Positions 11,471 through 23,889 of a stretch of DNA of 64,000 bases are shown one piece after another. Both the position numbers and the translations under genes were made by a program. Numbering within the stretch: the first letter of the stretch is position 1; every line of letters begins with the position of its first letter. The DNA comes from Tupaia tana. Its lineage: Eukaryota > Chordata > Mammalia > Scandentia > Tupaiidae. The stretch spans positions 6,182,367-6,246,366 of the forward strand of contig JAKSZU010000003.1 of assembly GCA_026018925.1 (NCBI GenBank), in the 5' to 3' direction. The notes beneath the pieces are model-generated. The model did not search any database. It had not been told where the DNA came from and was given only the letters and a program-made list of their open reading frames with translations.

Positions 11471-11744
11471 TTCTTTCTCCATCCCCCATTTACCAAAGAG
11501 GAATATCATATCTGAAGATAAGACTAGAAAGCTAAGGAACTAAGGTAGATCTCAAGAAAGCCAACAGAAGCTCTTGGAAAGATTGCCTGGTACACAAACA
11601 GTTCTGCCTGGCAGGTAAATAAAGAACATCACTTCCTGACAGGCCCAAAAGGCTTTCAAGTACAGGCACACACAGGCACGGTCAGATAGTGAGTTCCTGA
11701 CTTGACTCAGTAGCCTTGGGAGGTGTGTTAAAGAGTCTAATCTG

Positions 11745-12010
11745 GGACCAGCAGTTAGCTTAATGGCTATGTCGCTGAACTCCCATGTAGTCAACTGTGG
11801 TTCGAGTCCCGGACCCAGTGGCTTAAACTCACGCCAGACACGTGTGCGTGCGTACCCAAGATCCCAAGAGAAGAATGGAGGAGAAGGGATTGCGGCGTGG
11901 CTATCCCCCCGGGGGGTGATTTCTCGCTTTCTATCTCTCTGTCTCTCTCTCTCTTTCTGGCAAGCACATGCACCCTATAGCAAAAAAACCCTCTCCTCCC
12001 CCCCCAAAAA
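11745..12010 (+). mobile_element. SINE type A
   Basis: TSD GTCTAATCT at 11735-11743 and 12014-12022. Confidence 0.88.
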
Positions 12011-12261
12011 AATGTCTAATCTGAAGTTCCTTATAAAAGATTCCAACAAAGACAACTAAATTAATTAGTATTCTTATGGGGCTTTGTGTAAATAACAGGC
12101 CAAATTGAGACTAAACATATTTTTTTTGTGAATAAGTTAGTTCATGCCTCTCTTTGTTTACATTTATCCATGTTTGTATTAAGAAAAAAAATTGTTTTGG
12201 TAGTCAGGCCTTCTTGTGTGTATGTGTGTGCAGTATTTCTTTTAATTTAATTTAATTTATT

Positions 12262-12501
12262 TATTTAGACTTTTCCTAAAGGGCATGTGTGCTTGCCAGA
12301 GAGATAGATGGAAAGCTAGAAATCACCCCCTCCAGGGGGATATGACCATGCTGCAATCCCTTCTCCTCCATTCTCTTTTGGGACTTTGGGAATGTATGCA
12401 CATGCATTTGGAGTGAGTTTTAGGCCACTGGGTCCAGGACTCAAACCATGGCCAATTACTTGTGAGTCCAGTGATATAACCATTATGCCATCTGCTAGCC
12501 C

Positions 12502-12503
<2 letters not shown>
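12262..12503 (-). mobile_element. SINE type A followed by (CA)n
   Basis: Minus-strand long SINE whose head abuts a (CA)n run at 12504-12542. Confidence 0.82.
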
Positions 12504-12545
<42 letters not shown>

Positions 12546-12832
12546 TTTTTTTAGACAGGGTATTGCTATGTTACAATCATCCTTCCTCAGTCTCTGAAGT
12601 AGCAGGAACCATAGGTGCATGTCACTGTGCAGGTTTTTTCCCTAATACTAGTTTTCTTCTTTCTAAGTTACCTTAAGTTTCTTAAAAGTAAGAATCTCTC
12701 AGTGGTAAATCTTGGTCTTTATTTATTAAAATATTCTTTATTATATCTGACTCAAGATGGATAATCTCATTGAATATACAACTCTAGCTTCATGATATTT
12801 CCCATGAATACCTTAAGAATACTATTGCCATG

Positions 12833-13545
12833 ATTTGAGTGTATACCTCAAAAATTAATGTATGGAAATTCAGTGAATCATTGTGAAGGTATTAAGAGGA
12901 TAGGAACTTAATCCAGCTGTGGTGTTGAATGGTGGGACCTGGGGAAATGATTAGAATTAGATAAGGTCATCAGGATGGGGCCCCATCACTGACTCGTGGT
13001 AGCCTTTTAATATGAGCATGCAGAGACACAGACACATGGGTTCTCACATGTACTATCTTGCTCTGTCTTGCCATGTGATGCCCTGTACTACCTTGAACTC
13101 CACAGAAAGTCTTCACCAACAAGAAGACCCTCAAAGACCAGATGCAGTCCTTTGACCCTAGGCCTCCATGGTTTCCTCCATGAATGAACCTCTATTCTTT
13201 ATAAATCATTTGGACTCAGGTATTTCTCTCTCTCTTTTGAGATTTTTGCTAGAGGGCACATGTGTTTGCTGGAGTGATAGAGAGGGACAGAGAGACAGAA
13301 AGTGAGAAATCACCATCTAGAAGAGATGGCCAAGCCGGAATCCCTTCTCCTCCGTTCTCCTCTCGGGATCTTGGGTGCACATGCACATGCCTGTGCACCC
13401 AGTGTGAGTTTTAAGCCACTGTGTACAGGACTTGAACTGTGATTGACTATATGGGAGTCCAGCAACGTAACCATTACACCATCTGCTGGTCCAAGACTCA
13501 GGTATTTCTATTAAGAGCAACAGGAAATGGACTAACACAATTACT
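12833..13545 (+). mobile_element. Ancient MaLR-like LTR, interrupted by a SINE
   Basis: Begins near ATGATTTGAGTGTATACC, passes GGTGGGACCTGGGG and the Cys-rich mid part, and ends TAAATCATTTGGACTCAGG ... GGAAATGGACTAACACA. This is the usual order of MaLR-class LTRs. A SINE lies inside at 13228-13494. Confidence 0.55.
13228..13494 (-). mobile_element. SINE type A, inside MaLR-like repeat
   Basis: Perfect TSD GACTCAGGTATTTCT at 13213-13227 and 13495-13509. Confidence 0.92.
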
Positions 13546-14001
13546 CAACTGCCTTCTGACTTCTTTTTGTAAGTATTCTATCTTCTAGTTGGTTGCTTCT
13601 AAGATCTTTCCTTATCTTTGGTGTTTTTTATGTGGTGTTTGAAGATTTACTTCAAAACATGTAGGTGTGTATAGATTTATTTTTCTCTGAAAAGTCTTCC
13701 TGAGGAATTAAAAAAAAAATTCGTGTCAACCTGATGGCACAGTTGGGATCGAAGTGAACTGCAGTCCAAGAAGCCACACGGTAAAAAGTAAACTATCTGT
13801 GTCCAAAGGAAACTACCTTGTCACAGGTCTGCTTTGGAGGAACCTCAACAAGGCAGGCCCAAATATACACGGCCCACAGTCTCTCAGGAGATCTTCTTCT
13901 CCTTTTCAGAACAGAGGTAGAAACAGATTAATGATCTCGCCACCTTCCTTTATGGGCACAGCTGTTTTGTGGTTTACTTTCCTTTAAAAGTATAATAATG
14001 T

Positions 14002-14190
14002 GGGGCTGGCAAGTGGCGTGGTGGTTAAAGGCGCTGGGCTCCCACATGGCCGACCACGGTTCAAGTCTCGGACCTGGTGGCTTGCTTTCTCACTTCCTCT
14101 CTCTCTCTCTCTCTGTCTCTCTCTGATCAAACTGAAAAATAATAATGATATAATAATAAATAAAAGTTAAATAAAATAATTCTTTAAAAA
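14002..14190 (+). mobile_element. SINE type B
   Basis: TSD AAAAGTATAATAATGT / AAAAGTGTAATAATGT at 13986-14001 and 14191-14206. Confidence 0.9.
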
Positions 14191-14206
14191 AAAAGTGTAA
14201 TAATGT

Positions 14207-14877
14207 AAATATCCCAACTTTCTATGAGCATCTCAGTTTGTTTTCCACCTTAAGTGAGCTCGCAATTTTTCTTCTGTCCTCTGCATGGGCTGAAAACACA
14301 AGCACAGGTTCACGGGGATTAACAGTTGCTCTGAGTGAATTTACAATAAGATTTAAAATAAATACTTGATCCAGCGTTTTCTGCCTTTTTTTGTAGTGAG
14401 AGCATTTTCCCAGACTCTTGGGCTACAACATCACTAGAAAATAAGTTGTGGGCTAATTTAGTTTTTACTGATTTCTAATTTAATCACATTAGTGAGTTCA
14501 GATGACTTAGGCCTCCAGAGCTTCGTATTTTGAGATGTGGAAGTTCAAGTCCTTCTTGAAAAGTGCCAACTCTGGTGGATTACTTTTCCTTTCCTCACCA
14601 AACGTTGCTCTTGATTCTGATGTGGGCAGGACGTACAGCTGCCGAGCCTTCTACGTCGGGGACTTTGTCCCTGTTGCCCTGCCTCTGGAGCCCACATCAA
14701 GGCCTGTTTCTGAAGCCAGCCAAGGCACTGGAAGGAGCTGCCTGCATCAGGTCACGGGCCTGGGCAATCGCACCTTCTCATTCTCTTCTGCTCATTCACT
14801 GAGCTCTTCCACAGCCCAGAACATTTCCTGGGGTAGGTAACAAGTTTTGGAGGGGCTGTATTTGGAGAGTCTGATTG
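14207..14877. other. Unique sequence, no gene recognised
   Basis: Two overlapping plus-strand frames (14535-14840) have no motif, and the GC-richer patch at 14600-14780 is not flanked by convincing splice sites. Confidence 0.45.
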
Positions 14878-14892
14878 AAAAGGGGGCATGCA

Positions 14893-15144
14893 GGGAACCA
14901 GCAGTTAGCGTAATGGCTATGTCGCTGGACTCCCACGTAGTCGACCGCGGTTCGCGTCTCGGACCCGGTGGCTTACAACTCACGCCGGGCGCGTGTGCAT
15001 GCGTGCCCAAGATCCCGAGAGCAGAATGGAGGAGAAGGGATTGCGGCGTGACCATCCCCCCTGGGGGGTGATTTCTCGCTTTCTGTCTCTATGTCTCTCT
15101 CTGTCTGTCTGGCGAGCGCACGCGCCCTATAGCGAAAAACCTCT

Positions 15145-15192
<48 letters not shown>

Positions 15193-15230
15193 AAAAAAAC
15201 CAAAACAAAACAAAAAAAAAAAAAACAAAA
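14893..15230 (+). mobile_element. SINE, long type (type A), reference copy
   Basis: Best copy of the long SINE. The tRNA-like head has a pol III A box (TAGCGTAATGG) and a B box (GGTTCGCGTCT; GGTTCGAGTCC in other copies). Then comes a roughly 170-bp body (GCCGGGCGCGTGTG ... GAGAATGGAGGAGAAGGG ... CTGGGGGGTGATTTCTCGC ... CCCTATAGCGAAAA) and a very long A tail. TSD AAAAGGGGGCATGCA-type at 14878-14892 and 15231-15246. CpG richness marks it as young. Neighbouring copies are called type A by similarity to this one. Confidence 0.9.
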
Positions 15231-15440
15231 AAAAAAGGGGGCATGCACACAGGACGGCATTGTGAAAGTGAGTGTAGAAAGGGGGTAAGCAGTTTTAAAG
15301 GGTGGGTGGGTAAAAATAGACACTGGGCATGGTAGTTGGGATGACTGGTGAGCACCTCATTCAAATCCTGCATCTGTTCTGTGTCAGGGGTTATGGCCCT
15401 CAGTATGTAACTAACTGAGGGATCAAAAATCAGGGATTGT

Positions 15441-15637
15441 GGGGCCAGCAGGTGGTGTGGTGGCTAAGGTGCTGAACTTCTGCACGGCCGCTGGACTGCA
15501 GTTTGAGTCTTGGACCTGGTGGCTTGTTTTCTCACTTTCCTCCTCTCTCTCCCACTGTCTCTCTCTGGTGAGCACACATGCCCTATAGAAAATTTAATAA
15601 CAATAATAAATAAAATTAAATAAGTAATTCAACCAAA
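15441..15637 (+). mobile_element. SINE type B
   Basis: TSD AAAATCAGGGA around 15426 and 15640. Confidence 0.83.
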
Positions 15638-15799
15638 AGAAAATCAGGGACTCAAGGAAGTGGGGTCTTCTCCAGGGGAGGCAGGGCTGGTTGCCTCTTG
15701 TTATAATTCCTTCTAGACTCTTTTGTAACTGAGAATGTGGGGTTGGGTGGGTGGTAAGGATGAATCTAGAGCATGGAGGAGGGGGCAAAGGGCAAAGAA

Positions 15800-16265
15800 T
15801 GAGGAGCAGGCTCTTGGAATAATTCAGGCGAGTGCTGATGATGCCTCGGGCCATGCTGGTGGCAGTGGAAGTGGTGAGGAGGGACAGATTCTCAGTTCAT
15901 TTGGAAAGCAGAACTTTCAGAATGGATGTGACGTGTATGAAAAGAAGAGTGGAAGATGGCTTCCAAGTCTGTGGCTCTGAGTACTGCCAATTATCAAGAC
16001 TCGGAAGAATGTGCATGGAACTTTCTTAATGGGAGAAACCAGGAGTCCAGTTTTGGGCATGTTGTTAGAGATCAAGTTCAGATGTTGAGAGGCATTTGGA
16101 CATGTTAGCCTGGAGTTCAGAAAAGTTGGTCTGCAAATATTAATCTGGAAGTCAGCGATAAGTTGTAACAGCAAACAGAGACCCCTGCTTTGTATATACA
16201 AGAGCAATGTCAGGGAGCACTGAGCGGACAGCTTCTAAATATTTGTTGGATGAATCAATAAATGG
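15800..16265 (+). mobile_element. L2-like ancient LINE fragment
   Basis: Contains GAAGTGGTGAGGAGGGACAG, CAGTTTTGGGCATGTTGTTAG, TTGAGAGGCATTTGGACATG and a terminal AATATTTGTTGGATGAATCAA, in L2 order. The short open frames here are by-products. Confidence 0.5.
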
Positions 16266-17730
16266 CATCAATGATCGTTTCCAGCTGGAGGTGGAGTTTG
16301 TCCATTACACTTGAATGTTTAAATCTTGATCAACAGGACATATTTGGGTAGTAATTGAATAGAGCCAGCATTCTTACATGGGTTGGAAGAGCATTCTCAC
16401 CAAGAGATGTAAGAGTCAACTAGGGGCTTTCTTGAGAAACAGAACCATCCAGGGGCTTTTTCATCTCACATTCTTGGTTAAAACCTTTGAGGTGGGGAAG
16501 TTCTTTTAGAGAACCTTCAGTCAGTGTTCGCATGGAACCTCGCAAGCAGATGATCTCAGGATCCCTTCTCTCTTCTCCTAATAAAAGCCCCAATTTCTTT
16601 CAGGGGAATTCATCTCCTTATTGTCAGGTTGTGTGTTCATGGGGTGGCATGTCTCCAGTTCCAGGGATAAAGTACGTAATCAAACTTAGAGGTCATGGCC
16701 CAAGTCGGTCACATTGAATACATCTTTGGGCTTTGGGGTGATATTACCAGAAAAGGTTCTTGCCTTTTCTGTTGAAATTGAACCTGGAAGGAAATGAAGC
16801 TGGAATATAACATCCTCATGAGAAGCCCACCTGGAGCTGCCAAAGACCACCCAGGAGCTTGGGAATGAAGACAGTTTGCAGAAGTCAGAGCGGAGAGGTC
16901 AGAAAAGGCCTGCTGCTGTGACACTGCTTAAGCCCTAAACTCAGCAGTGTCTGAGCCACATGGCCTCTTGACCATTTCTCTATGTGATCAGTAATTAATC
17001 TTTTGCTTAAGCCACTTGTAGTTGAAAAAGTCCTACTTAATAAACTGATAGACTAGATAGTAGGTGGCATGTGAGTTGGTTACCCAGGAATCCCCAGGCC
17101 CTGGATCCTAGGGGCCTCCAGAACTGGGTGCTGTTTCTGGGGTCAAGTACTGTGAATGGGGGACAAGTAAGACGGAAGAGGATTCAAATACTTCAGGTCC
17201 GATTCATGTTAAGCGAGGGTTCTTTTCCTTAAAAGGCTGCATATGAACTCAAGTTTTGCAACTCATATAAAAGGTATGTTTTTTGTGTCTTAGAGAATTC
17301 ACTCTGTAGACAAAATCCAGGGGGAATACTAGTGCCTTTGAACTTCAAAACCTCGAGTCTACCAGACCACACTAGTGAAGCAGCCTCAACTCAGAATAAT
17401 ACATCTCTACCGGCACCTATTTTTGTACTTGTCATGTTAAAAAATACAAGCAAAGCACAGAACAGTATGTGGTATGCTATCATTTACTACTCAGTGGGGA
17501 TGGGGATGGTGGAGAGTAGCACAGACCCTATTTGCGCTGCTAGAAAACCTTGCATTTCTCAAGATCTCACATCAGAAATAACAAACGAGAAGGAAGTCAA
17601 GGCTGGATCACATAGCTGGAAATCCATGCAGTCGTAAGAACAGTACAGCTATTAAGAACTACAGTGAAAATACAAGTTAAATTCCTTGTAAACATAGAAA
17701 TACCACAGGGAAAAAAACCAACAAACTTTC
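16266..17730. other. Unassigned, mostly unique sequence
   Basis: No ORF longer than about 100 codons with recognisable content and no SINE. The longest SINE-free interval in the left half. Confidence 0.5.
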
Positions 17731-17789
17731 TTTACTTTTTTTTTTTTTTTTTAATAATTGTTATTCTCCCCCCTGGCTTCTTTCTTTTA

Positions 17790-20700
17790 ATTTATTTTTT
17801 ATTTTTAAATTTTAACTTATTTTATACATTCAATCACTATACATCACTTAGTTTGTAAAGTGAATTTACCCAACATGAATATACTTCACACTAGTCCAGT
17901 TGAGGATACTATACACATTATGATCGACAGATGACAATCCACTTGGGGGGGGGGGGCTGGCGGGTGGTGTGCTGCGTAAGGGCCCCGGAATCCCACATGG
18001 CCAACCGTGGTTTGAGTTCCAGACCTGGAGGCTCGCTTTCTCACTTTCTCTCTTTTTGTCCCTCTCTGGTCAAATTAAAATAAATAAATAAAGTTAAATA
18101 ATTCTTTTTTTTTAAAAAACAACAATCCACTTCTGTGTTCCATAAATGCCTTGCCTTTCTATTTTTCTCCTTAATTTCTTTCCTCACACTCTCCCCCTTC
18201 TCTCAACCTCTTTCCACACTGTATCCAGTATCCCTAGCCATTTTCTATGCTTCTATATCCTCTAATCTTTCAGTTTCTGCCATAGAGTGTGGTAAGTCAG
18301 TAAATGTTAAGTGGAGACATACAATGTCTCTCTTTCATAGCCTGGCTTGCTTCTCTCAGCAGTAAATATTCCATATTCAGCCACTTTCTATCAAAGGCCA
18401 GGATCTTGTTTTTCATGGCTGAGATACGTGCCATACTTTTTTAATCCATTTATCTGTTCGTGGACATTTGGGTTAGTTCCATGTCTTCGTAATTGTGAAT
18501 AATGCCACAATAAACACAGATATGCAAGCACTTTTCCTACTGAGCATTCTCCTGTCCTTTGGTAGAATCCCAGCAGTGAATTGCTGGATCATGTGGAAGT
18601 CTAATTGTAGATCTTTGGGGAACCTCCATATTGTTCTCCATGGTGACCGGGCCAATTCACATTCCCACCAACAGTGTAGGGGAGTTCTTCTTTCACCACA
18701 GCTCCATCAGCACTTCTTCTTCTTCTTCTTCTTTTTTAACCTTAGACATTCTTGCTGGGGTTAGGTGGTATCTCATTGTGGTTTTGATCTGCATCTCTCT
18801 TATGATGAGGGATGTTGAGAATTTTTTTCATATGCTTTTTGGCTGTTCATATGTCTTTCTTAGAGAATTGTAACATCATGCCTCAGAGAATAAGAAAAAC
18901 AACAACAAAAATCCAAAAAATACCAGAAGAAAAGAAATAATAAAGATTTGAGGAGAAAGAAATGAAATAGAGAACAAACTATACAGAAAATAAATGAAAG
19001 CAAAAGCTGGCTCTTTGAAAAGATAAACAATATTGACACACCATTACTAGACTAATTAAGAAGAAAAGAGGAAGGAACCAGCTAAATCAAATTTGCAATG
19101 AAACAGGCAATATTACAACAGACACAAAAGAAATACAAAACATCATTAGAGGATACTATGAGTGACTATACGCTAACAAACAGGAAAACTTGGATGAGAT
19201 GGACAAATTTCTGGACACATTTAACCTTGCAAGATTGAATCAGGAAGACACAGAAAGCCTGAATATACCCATAACAAGCAATGAAATGGAATCAACATTA
19301 AATAACCTCCCAACAAAGAAAAGCCCTGGGCCTGATGGTTTCACTTATGAATTCTACAAAACTTTTAATGAAGAGTTAACCCCCAGTCTACGCAAGTTAT
19401 TTTTAAAGATCCAAAAGGAAGGAACCCTCTCAAATTCATTTTATGAAGCACCCATCACCCTCATCCCCAAACGGACAAGGACATAACAAGAAAGGAAAAC
19501 TATATCTCTGATGAATATAGATGCAAAAGTTCTCAACCAGATGCTTGCAAATCGTATTCAACAACATATAAAAAAGATTATTCATCACAACTAGGTAGGT
19601 TTTATTCCAGGAATGCAAGGGTGGTTCAACATATGCAAAACCAGAAATGTAATACACTATATTAACAGAAAGAAAGATAAAAAAACACATGATCAAATCA
19701 ATTGATGTAGAAAAAGCATTGATAAAATACAACATCCCTTCATGATTAAGACTCTCAGCAAAATCAGTATAGAAGGGCCATTTCTCAACACAATAAAAGC
19801 TATGTATAAAAAACTCATAGCTAACATCATACTGAATGAGGAAAAACTGAAAGCATTTCCACTAGAAACTGGTACAGGACAAGGCTGCCCACTTTCTCCA
19901 CTTCTTTTCAATATAGTGCTGGAAGTCCTAGACAATGCAATCAGGAAAGAGAATAAAATAAAAGATATTCAAAAATGGAAAGAAGAGGTGAAATTATCTC
20001 TATTTGCAGATGACATGATTGTATACATAGAAGACCCAAAGGTATCCATAAAAACAAAACAAAACAAAACAAAAAACAAACTCCTGGAGGTAATAAATGA
20101 ATACAGTAAAGTGGCAGGATATAAAATCAACACACAAAAATCTAACATTTCTATATATGAACAAGCAGACTGAGGTACAACTGAAGAAAGAAATCCCATT
20201 TACCATAGCCACAAAAAATATAAGAAACCTAGGAATAAATGTAACCAAAGAAGTTAAAGACCTCTACAAGGAGAACTATGAAAATCAAAAAAAGGAAATT
20301 GAAACAAAAGTGGAAGGACATCACATGTTCCTGGCTTGGAAGAATTAATATATAATCAAAATGGCAACTCTACCCAAATTAATCTACGTATTTAACGCAA
20401 TCCCAATCAAATTACCAGACATTCTTCACAGATTTAGAAAAGACGATCATAGAACTTGTCTGGAATCATAAAAGATCCTCTGTTGCCAAATCAATCCTGC
20501 GCAAGAAGAGTGGAGTGGGAGGCATCAAAACAGCATGGTATCGGCACAAAAATAGACATGTGGACCAATGGAACAGAATAGAGATTCCAGAATTAAACCC
20601 TGAAACATACAGCCAACTGAGTTTTGACAAAGGATACCAGTCAATCTAGTGGGAAAAGGAAATCCTCTTTAGTAAATGGTGCTAGAAAAACTGGGTATCC

Positions 20701-21095
20701 TCCTGCAGAAAAATGAACCTGCACCCCTGTCTCTCATCATGAACTAAAACCAACTCAAAGTGGATCAAAGATCTAAAGCTAAAACCTCAAACTATAAAAC
20801 TACTGGTGGAAAACACTGGGGAAACTCTGGGAGACATTGCGGTAGGCTAAGACTTCTTAAATAAAACCCCCAAAGCACAAGCAATAATCCCCAAAATAGA
20901 CAAGTGGGATTACATCAGATTAAAAAGTTTCTGCACAGCAAAAGACAGTAATTAGTGTGATTGACAACTCTAGGAATGGGAGAATATTTTTTTAAACTGC
21001 CCCAGATAAGGAACTGATAACCAGAATACACAGGGAAGTCAATGGCTTATCTGAAAAAAAAAAAAAATCAACTCAATTAAAAGATGGGAAAAGGA
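17790..21095 (-). mobile_element. L1-C: L1 with 5' inversion (twin priming), minus orientation
   Basis: 17790-18868 is the L1 3' UTR and end of ORF2 on the minus strand (equivalent to L1-A up to about 49200). From 18870 the sequence flips to plus and matches L1-A 51490 down to about 49230, carrying the RT core and ending in the downstream part of ORF2. Open pieces with RT sequence lie at 19190-19486 and 19742-20173 ([10 protein letters not shown] around 19996). A (CAAAA)n slip occurs near 20052-20080 inside the RT. A short SINE sits in the 3' UTR part at 17945-18118. Not functional. Confidence 0.88.
17945..18118 (+). mobile_element. SINE type B, in L1-C
   Basis: ACAATCCACTT occurs on both sides (near 17934 and 18121). 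A G-run of about ten marks the 5' junction. Confidence 0.85.
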
Positions 21096-22437
21096 GCCAT
21101 TTTTACTGTTAAAAATTAAGGTGAAGTTAGTTTATGGAACATGCTCTAAGGAACAGTGCCATCTACTGTGCAATGGAGGCAAGTGCAAGATGTCCAAAGA
21201 CCAGTAAAAACTCAGAAAAGCTCTTCCCCGGCACAGAACTGACCCAGAAGAAAGGGGAGAGAAAGGGCAGCATGTATAGTCAGAGCGCGCCACCTACTGG
21301 TTGGAGATGAGTAATGAGCTTCGCGTTTATGGTTTCTAGGCATAAAAATGTCAGTATTGGTGGAAAAAATCACATATGCACCAATGAGACCATCACATTA
21401 TATTGTTATCATTCCTCTAATTTACCACTCCCTTATGAGTGATTTTGGGTTACAAAGCATATGTGTAGCATAATAGATTGCATGTATTCTTTGCCATATA
21501 TGCAAATATGTACACATATATGTAAAGGTGTTTGTTTATATGTGCATAGGACAGTTTTGAAAGGCAAAACCCAAACTAGCAACACTGATGCCTCCAGGGA
21601 AGGGAACTGAACGTCCAGGAGGTGAGGTGGGGGAAATTTTTCATCATGTACTTATTTGTATGTTTTTATATATTCCTTAATTATAAAAGCAATTTAAATA
21701 AATCATTAATTTTTAAAAATAATTATTTACTTAATTTAATTTATTATTATTATTTTTTAAATTTGCTGTAAGGCATGTGCACTCACCAGAGAGAAACAGA
21801 GACAGACACACACACACAGAGAGGGGAAGCTTCCAGGTCCAGGACTCGAACAGTGGTTGGCCATGTGGGAGTCTAGTGCCTCAACCACCATGCTACCTGC
21901 TGGTCCCTCACTTTTTAAATTTTTTCTTATTGAAGAAACACCTTCCTTGTCCTTTCTACTGTCTCTAATCAGGACCTCTCAGAATTTATCACTGAAGTTA
22001 TCTGCTTTGGTCATTCCACTTCTTTAAAACAAGACAACATGACATCCTAGGAGCTACCCAATAATCTGGTGTCCAAAAACAAGCCTGAATGCTTCTCAGC
22101 TCAAGGCAAAGGAGCCCTTCCCTGAAGAAATTGACCGTCTGTCTGGGGAGTGTTCAAATTTCAAATGATCCCACAAAGCTTTTTGATGTTTTGGGAGCTG
22201 GAAGACCCTGCCTGGCAGACTCAGAGTGGGGAGAAGCCCTCTGAGACAGTTCATACTGGGTTGAGGCAGCATGGGAGGCTGCCTCCTCCTTTATCTGTAA
22301 GTATAAACAGAGGCAAGCATCAGTAGACAGAGCAGTGGAAGGCTAGACAAGCAGACAGTAGAATACACTATAGAATAAGAAGCCAAAAAGTTGTCAAGAA
22401 AATCCAAATAGCATATTCTGTAAGATAAGTGTATGTA
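21096..22437. other. Unassigned sequence between L1-C and the mariner
   Basis: Apart from the SINE at 21740-21906, I recognise nothing. No coding signal. Confidence 0.5.
21740..21906 (-). mobile_element. SINE type B variant
   Basis: Minus-strand head near 21890 (complement of GGACCAGCAGGTAGCATGG). The tail end contains CTGTAAGGCATGTGCACTCACC as in long SINEs, so it may be an internally deleted long copy. Confidence 0.75.
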
Positions 22438-23653
22438 TTAATTTGGTGCGAATGTAATTGCAGTTTTGATATTGGATGCATTCTTAAATAAATGTGGTTA
22501 TTTATATATAATTTTAATGCACATTTCTCACTTTATGTATTTTTGCTATTGACTTATTACTTGTTTTTTTTAATATGTATCTTAGACTATGGAAATGATG
22601 TTAGACAAAAAGCAAATCTGAGTGATTTTTAAATTTGAGTTCAAAATGGGTTGTAAAGCAGGGGAGATAACTTGCAACATCAACAAAATATTGCCTCAGG
22701 GATTGGTAAAGAACAGACAGTGCAAGGGTGGTTCAAGAAATGTTGCAAAGGAGATGAGAGAGAGCCTTGAAGATGAGGAGCGAAGCAGCCGGCTACTGGA
22801 AGTTGACAATGACGAACTGACAGCAATCATCAAAGGTGATCCTCTTACAACTGCATGAGAAATTAAATAACTCAAAAGTCAGTCAGTTGTTCGGCATTTG
22901 AAACAGATTGGAAAGGTGAAAAAGCCCAATAAGGGTGCCTCATGAACTGACCAAAAGTCAAAAAGGTCATTGTTTTGAAGTGTTTTCTCTTATTCTATGG
23001 AACAATGAACCATTTCTTGATCAGATTGTGATGTGTGACAAAAAGTGGATTTTATATGACAACCAACTCAGTGGTTGGAGTGAGAAGCTCCAAAGGACTT
23101 CCCAAAGCCAAATTTGCACCAAAAATGGGTCATGGTCACTGTTTGGTGGGGTCTGATTTATTACAGCTTAGTGAATCCTGGTGAAATCACTACATTGGAG
23201 AACGCTCAGCAAATTGATGAGATGCACTGGACATTGCAACGCCCACAGCCTGCATTGGTCACAAAAAGGGCCCAATTCTTCTCCATGACAATACTGAATG
23301 GACATCCCACAACCAATGTTTCCAAAGTTGAATGGGCTACAAAGCTTTTCCTCATCCACCATATTCACCTGACCTCTTGCCAACCAACTACCACTTCTTT
23401 AAGCATCTCGACAACTTTTTGCAGAGAAAACATTTCCACAGCCAGCAGGATGCAGAAGATGCTTTCCATGAATTTGTCAAATTCCAAAGCACAGATTTTT
23501 ATGCTACAGAAATAAGCAAACTTATTTCTCATTGGCAAAAATGTGTTGACTGTAATGGCTCCTATTTTGATGAATAAAGATGTGTTTGAGCCTAGTTATA
23601 ATGATTAAAAATTCACAGTCCCAAACTGCAATTGCTTTTGCACCAACCTCATA
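22438..23653 (+). mobile_element. Mariner DNA transposon of Hsmar1/SETMAR type, inactive
   Basis: The ends are a near-perfect inverted pair: TTTGGTGCGAATGTAATTGC near 22441 and the complement of GGTTGGTGCAAAAGCAATTG near 23630-23653. The 1.2-kb length fits Hsmar1 (about 1.3 kb). The interior encodes transposase pieces in shifting frames: 22622-22858 (helix-turn-helix part, ESLEDEERS), 22935-23156 (CDKKWILYDN, first catalytic Asp kept), and 23332-23577 (YSPDLLPTNYHFF to CVDCNGSYFD). The last catalytic position reads Asn. Frameshifts and stops make it non-coding. Confidence 0.9.
22622..23577 (+). pseudogene. Mariner transposase relic
   Basis: Read in three frames, the segments follow the DD34D transposase order: N-terminal HTH (residues around MGCKAGEITCNIN), the WVPHELT-like linker region near 22930, the first Asp block, a damaged second-Asp block near 23285, and the third block near 23373 where N replaces D. 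At least two frameshifts (near 22860-22935 and 23150-23330) separate them. The host fusion gene SETMAR carries the same domain, but no SET-domain exon lies upstream here, so this is a plain transposon copy. Confidence 0.85.
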
Positions 23654-23710
23654 TATAACAATAGTGCATCTATAAACAACACGAACATGGTGCGTAGGCA
23701 AGAGGGACTG

Positions 23711-23889
23711 GGGCCGGCAAGTGGCATGGTGGTTAAAGGTGCTGGATTCCCACATGGCCGACCATGGTTCGAATTCCAGACCTGGTGGCTTGCTTGCTCA
23801 CTTTCTCTTTCTCTCTCTCTCTCAGGTAAAATTAAAAAAAAAATAACATAATAGAATTGAATAAATAAATAATTCCTTAAAAAAAAAGA
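23711..23889 (+). mobile_element. SINE type B, beside the mariner
   Basis: Starts GGGGCCGGCAAGTGGCATGG. TSD AAGAGGGACTG / AAGAGAGACTG near 23700 and 23893. Confidence 0.85.

Noticed and set aside
12504-12542. Regulatory element in the (CA)n tract
   Set aside because: Simple microsatellite at a SINE edge; nothing links it to a gene.
15089-15373. Phe-rich frame on the minus strand
   Set aside because: Translation of the long poly(A) tail of the SINE at 14893-15230.
22438-23653. A SETMAR-type host gene
   Set aside because: The transposase is frameshifted, keeps both terminal repeats and has no SET exon nearby.
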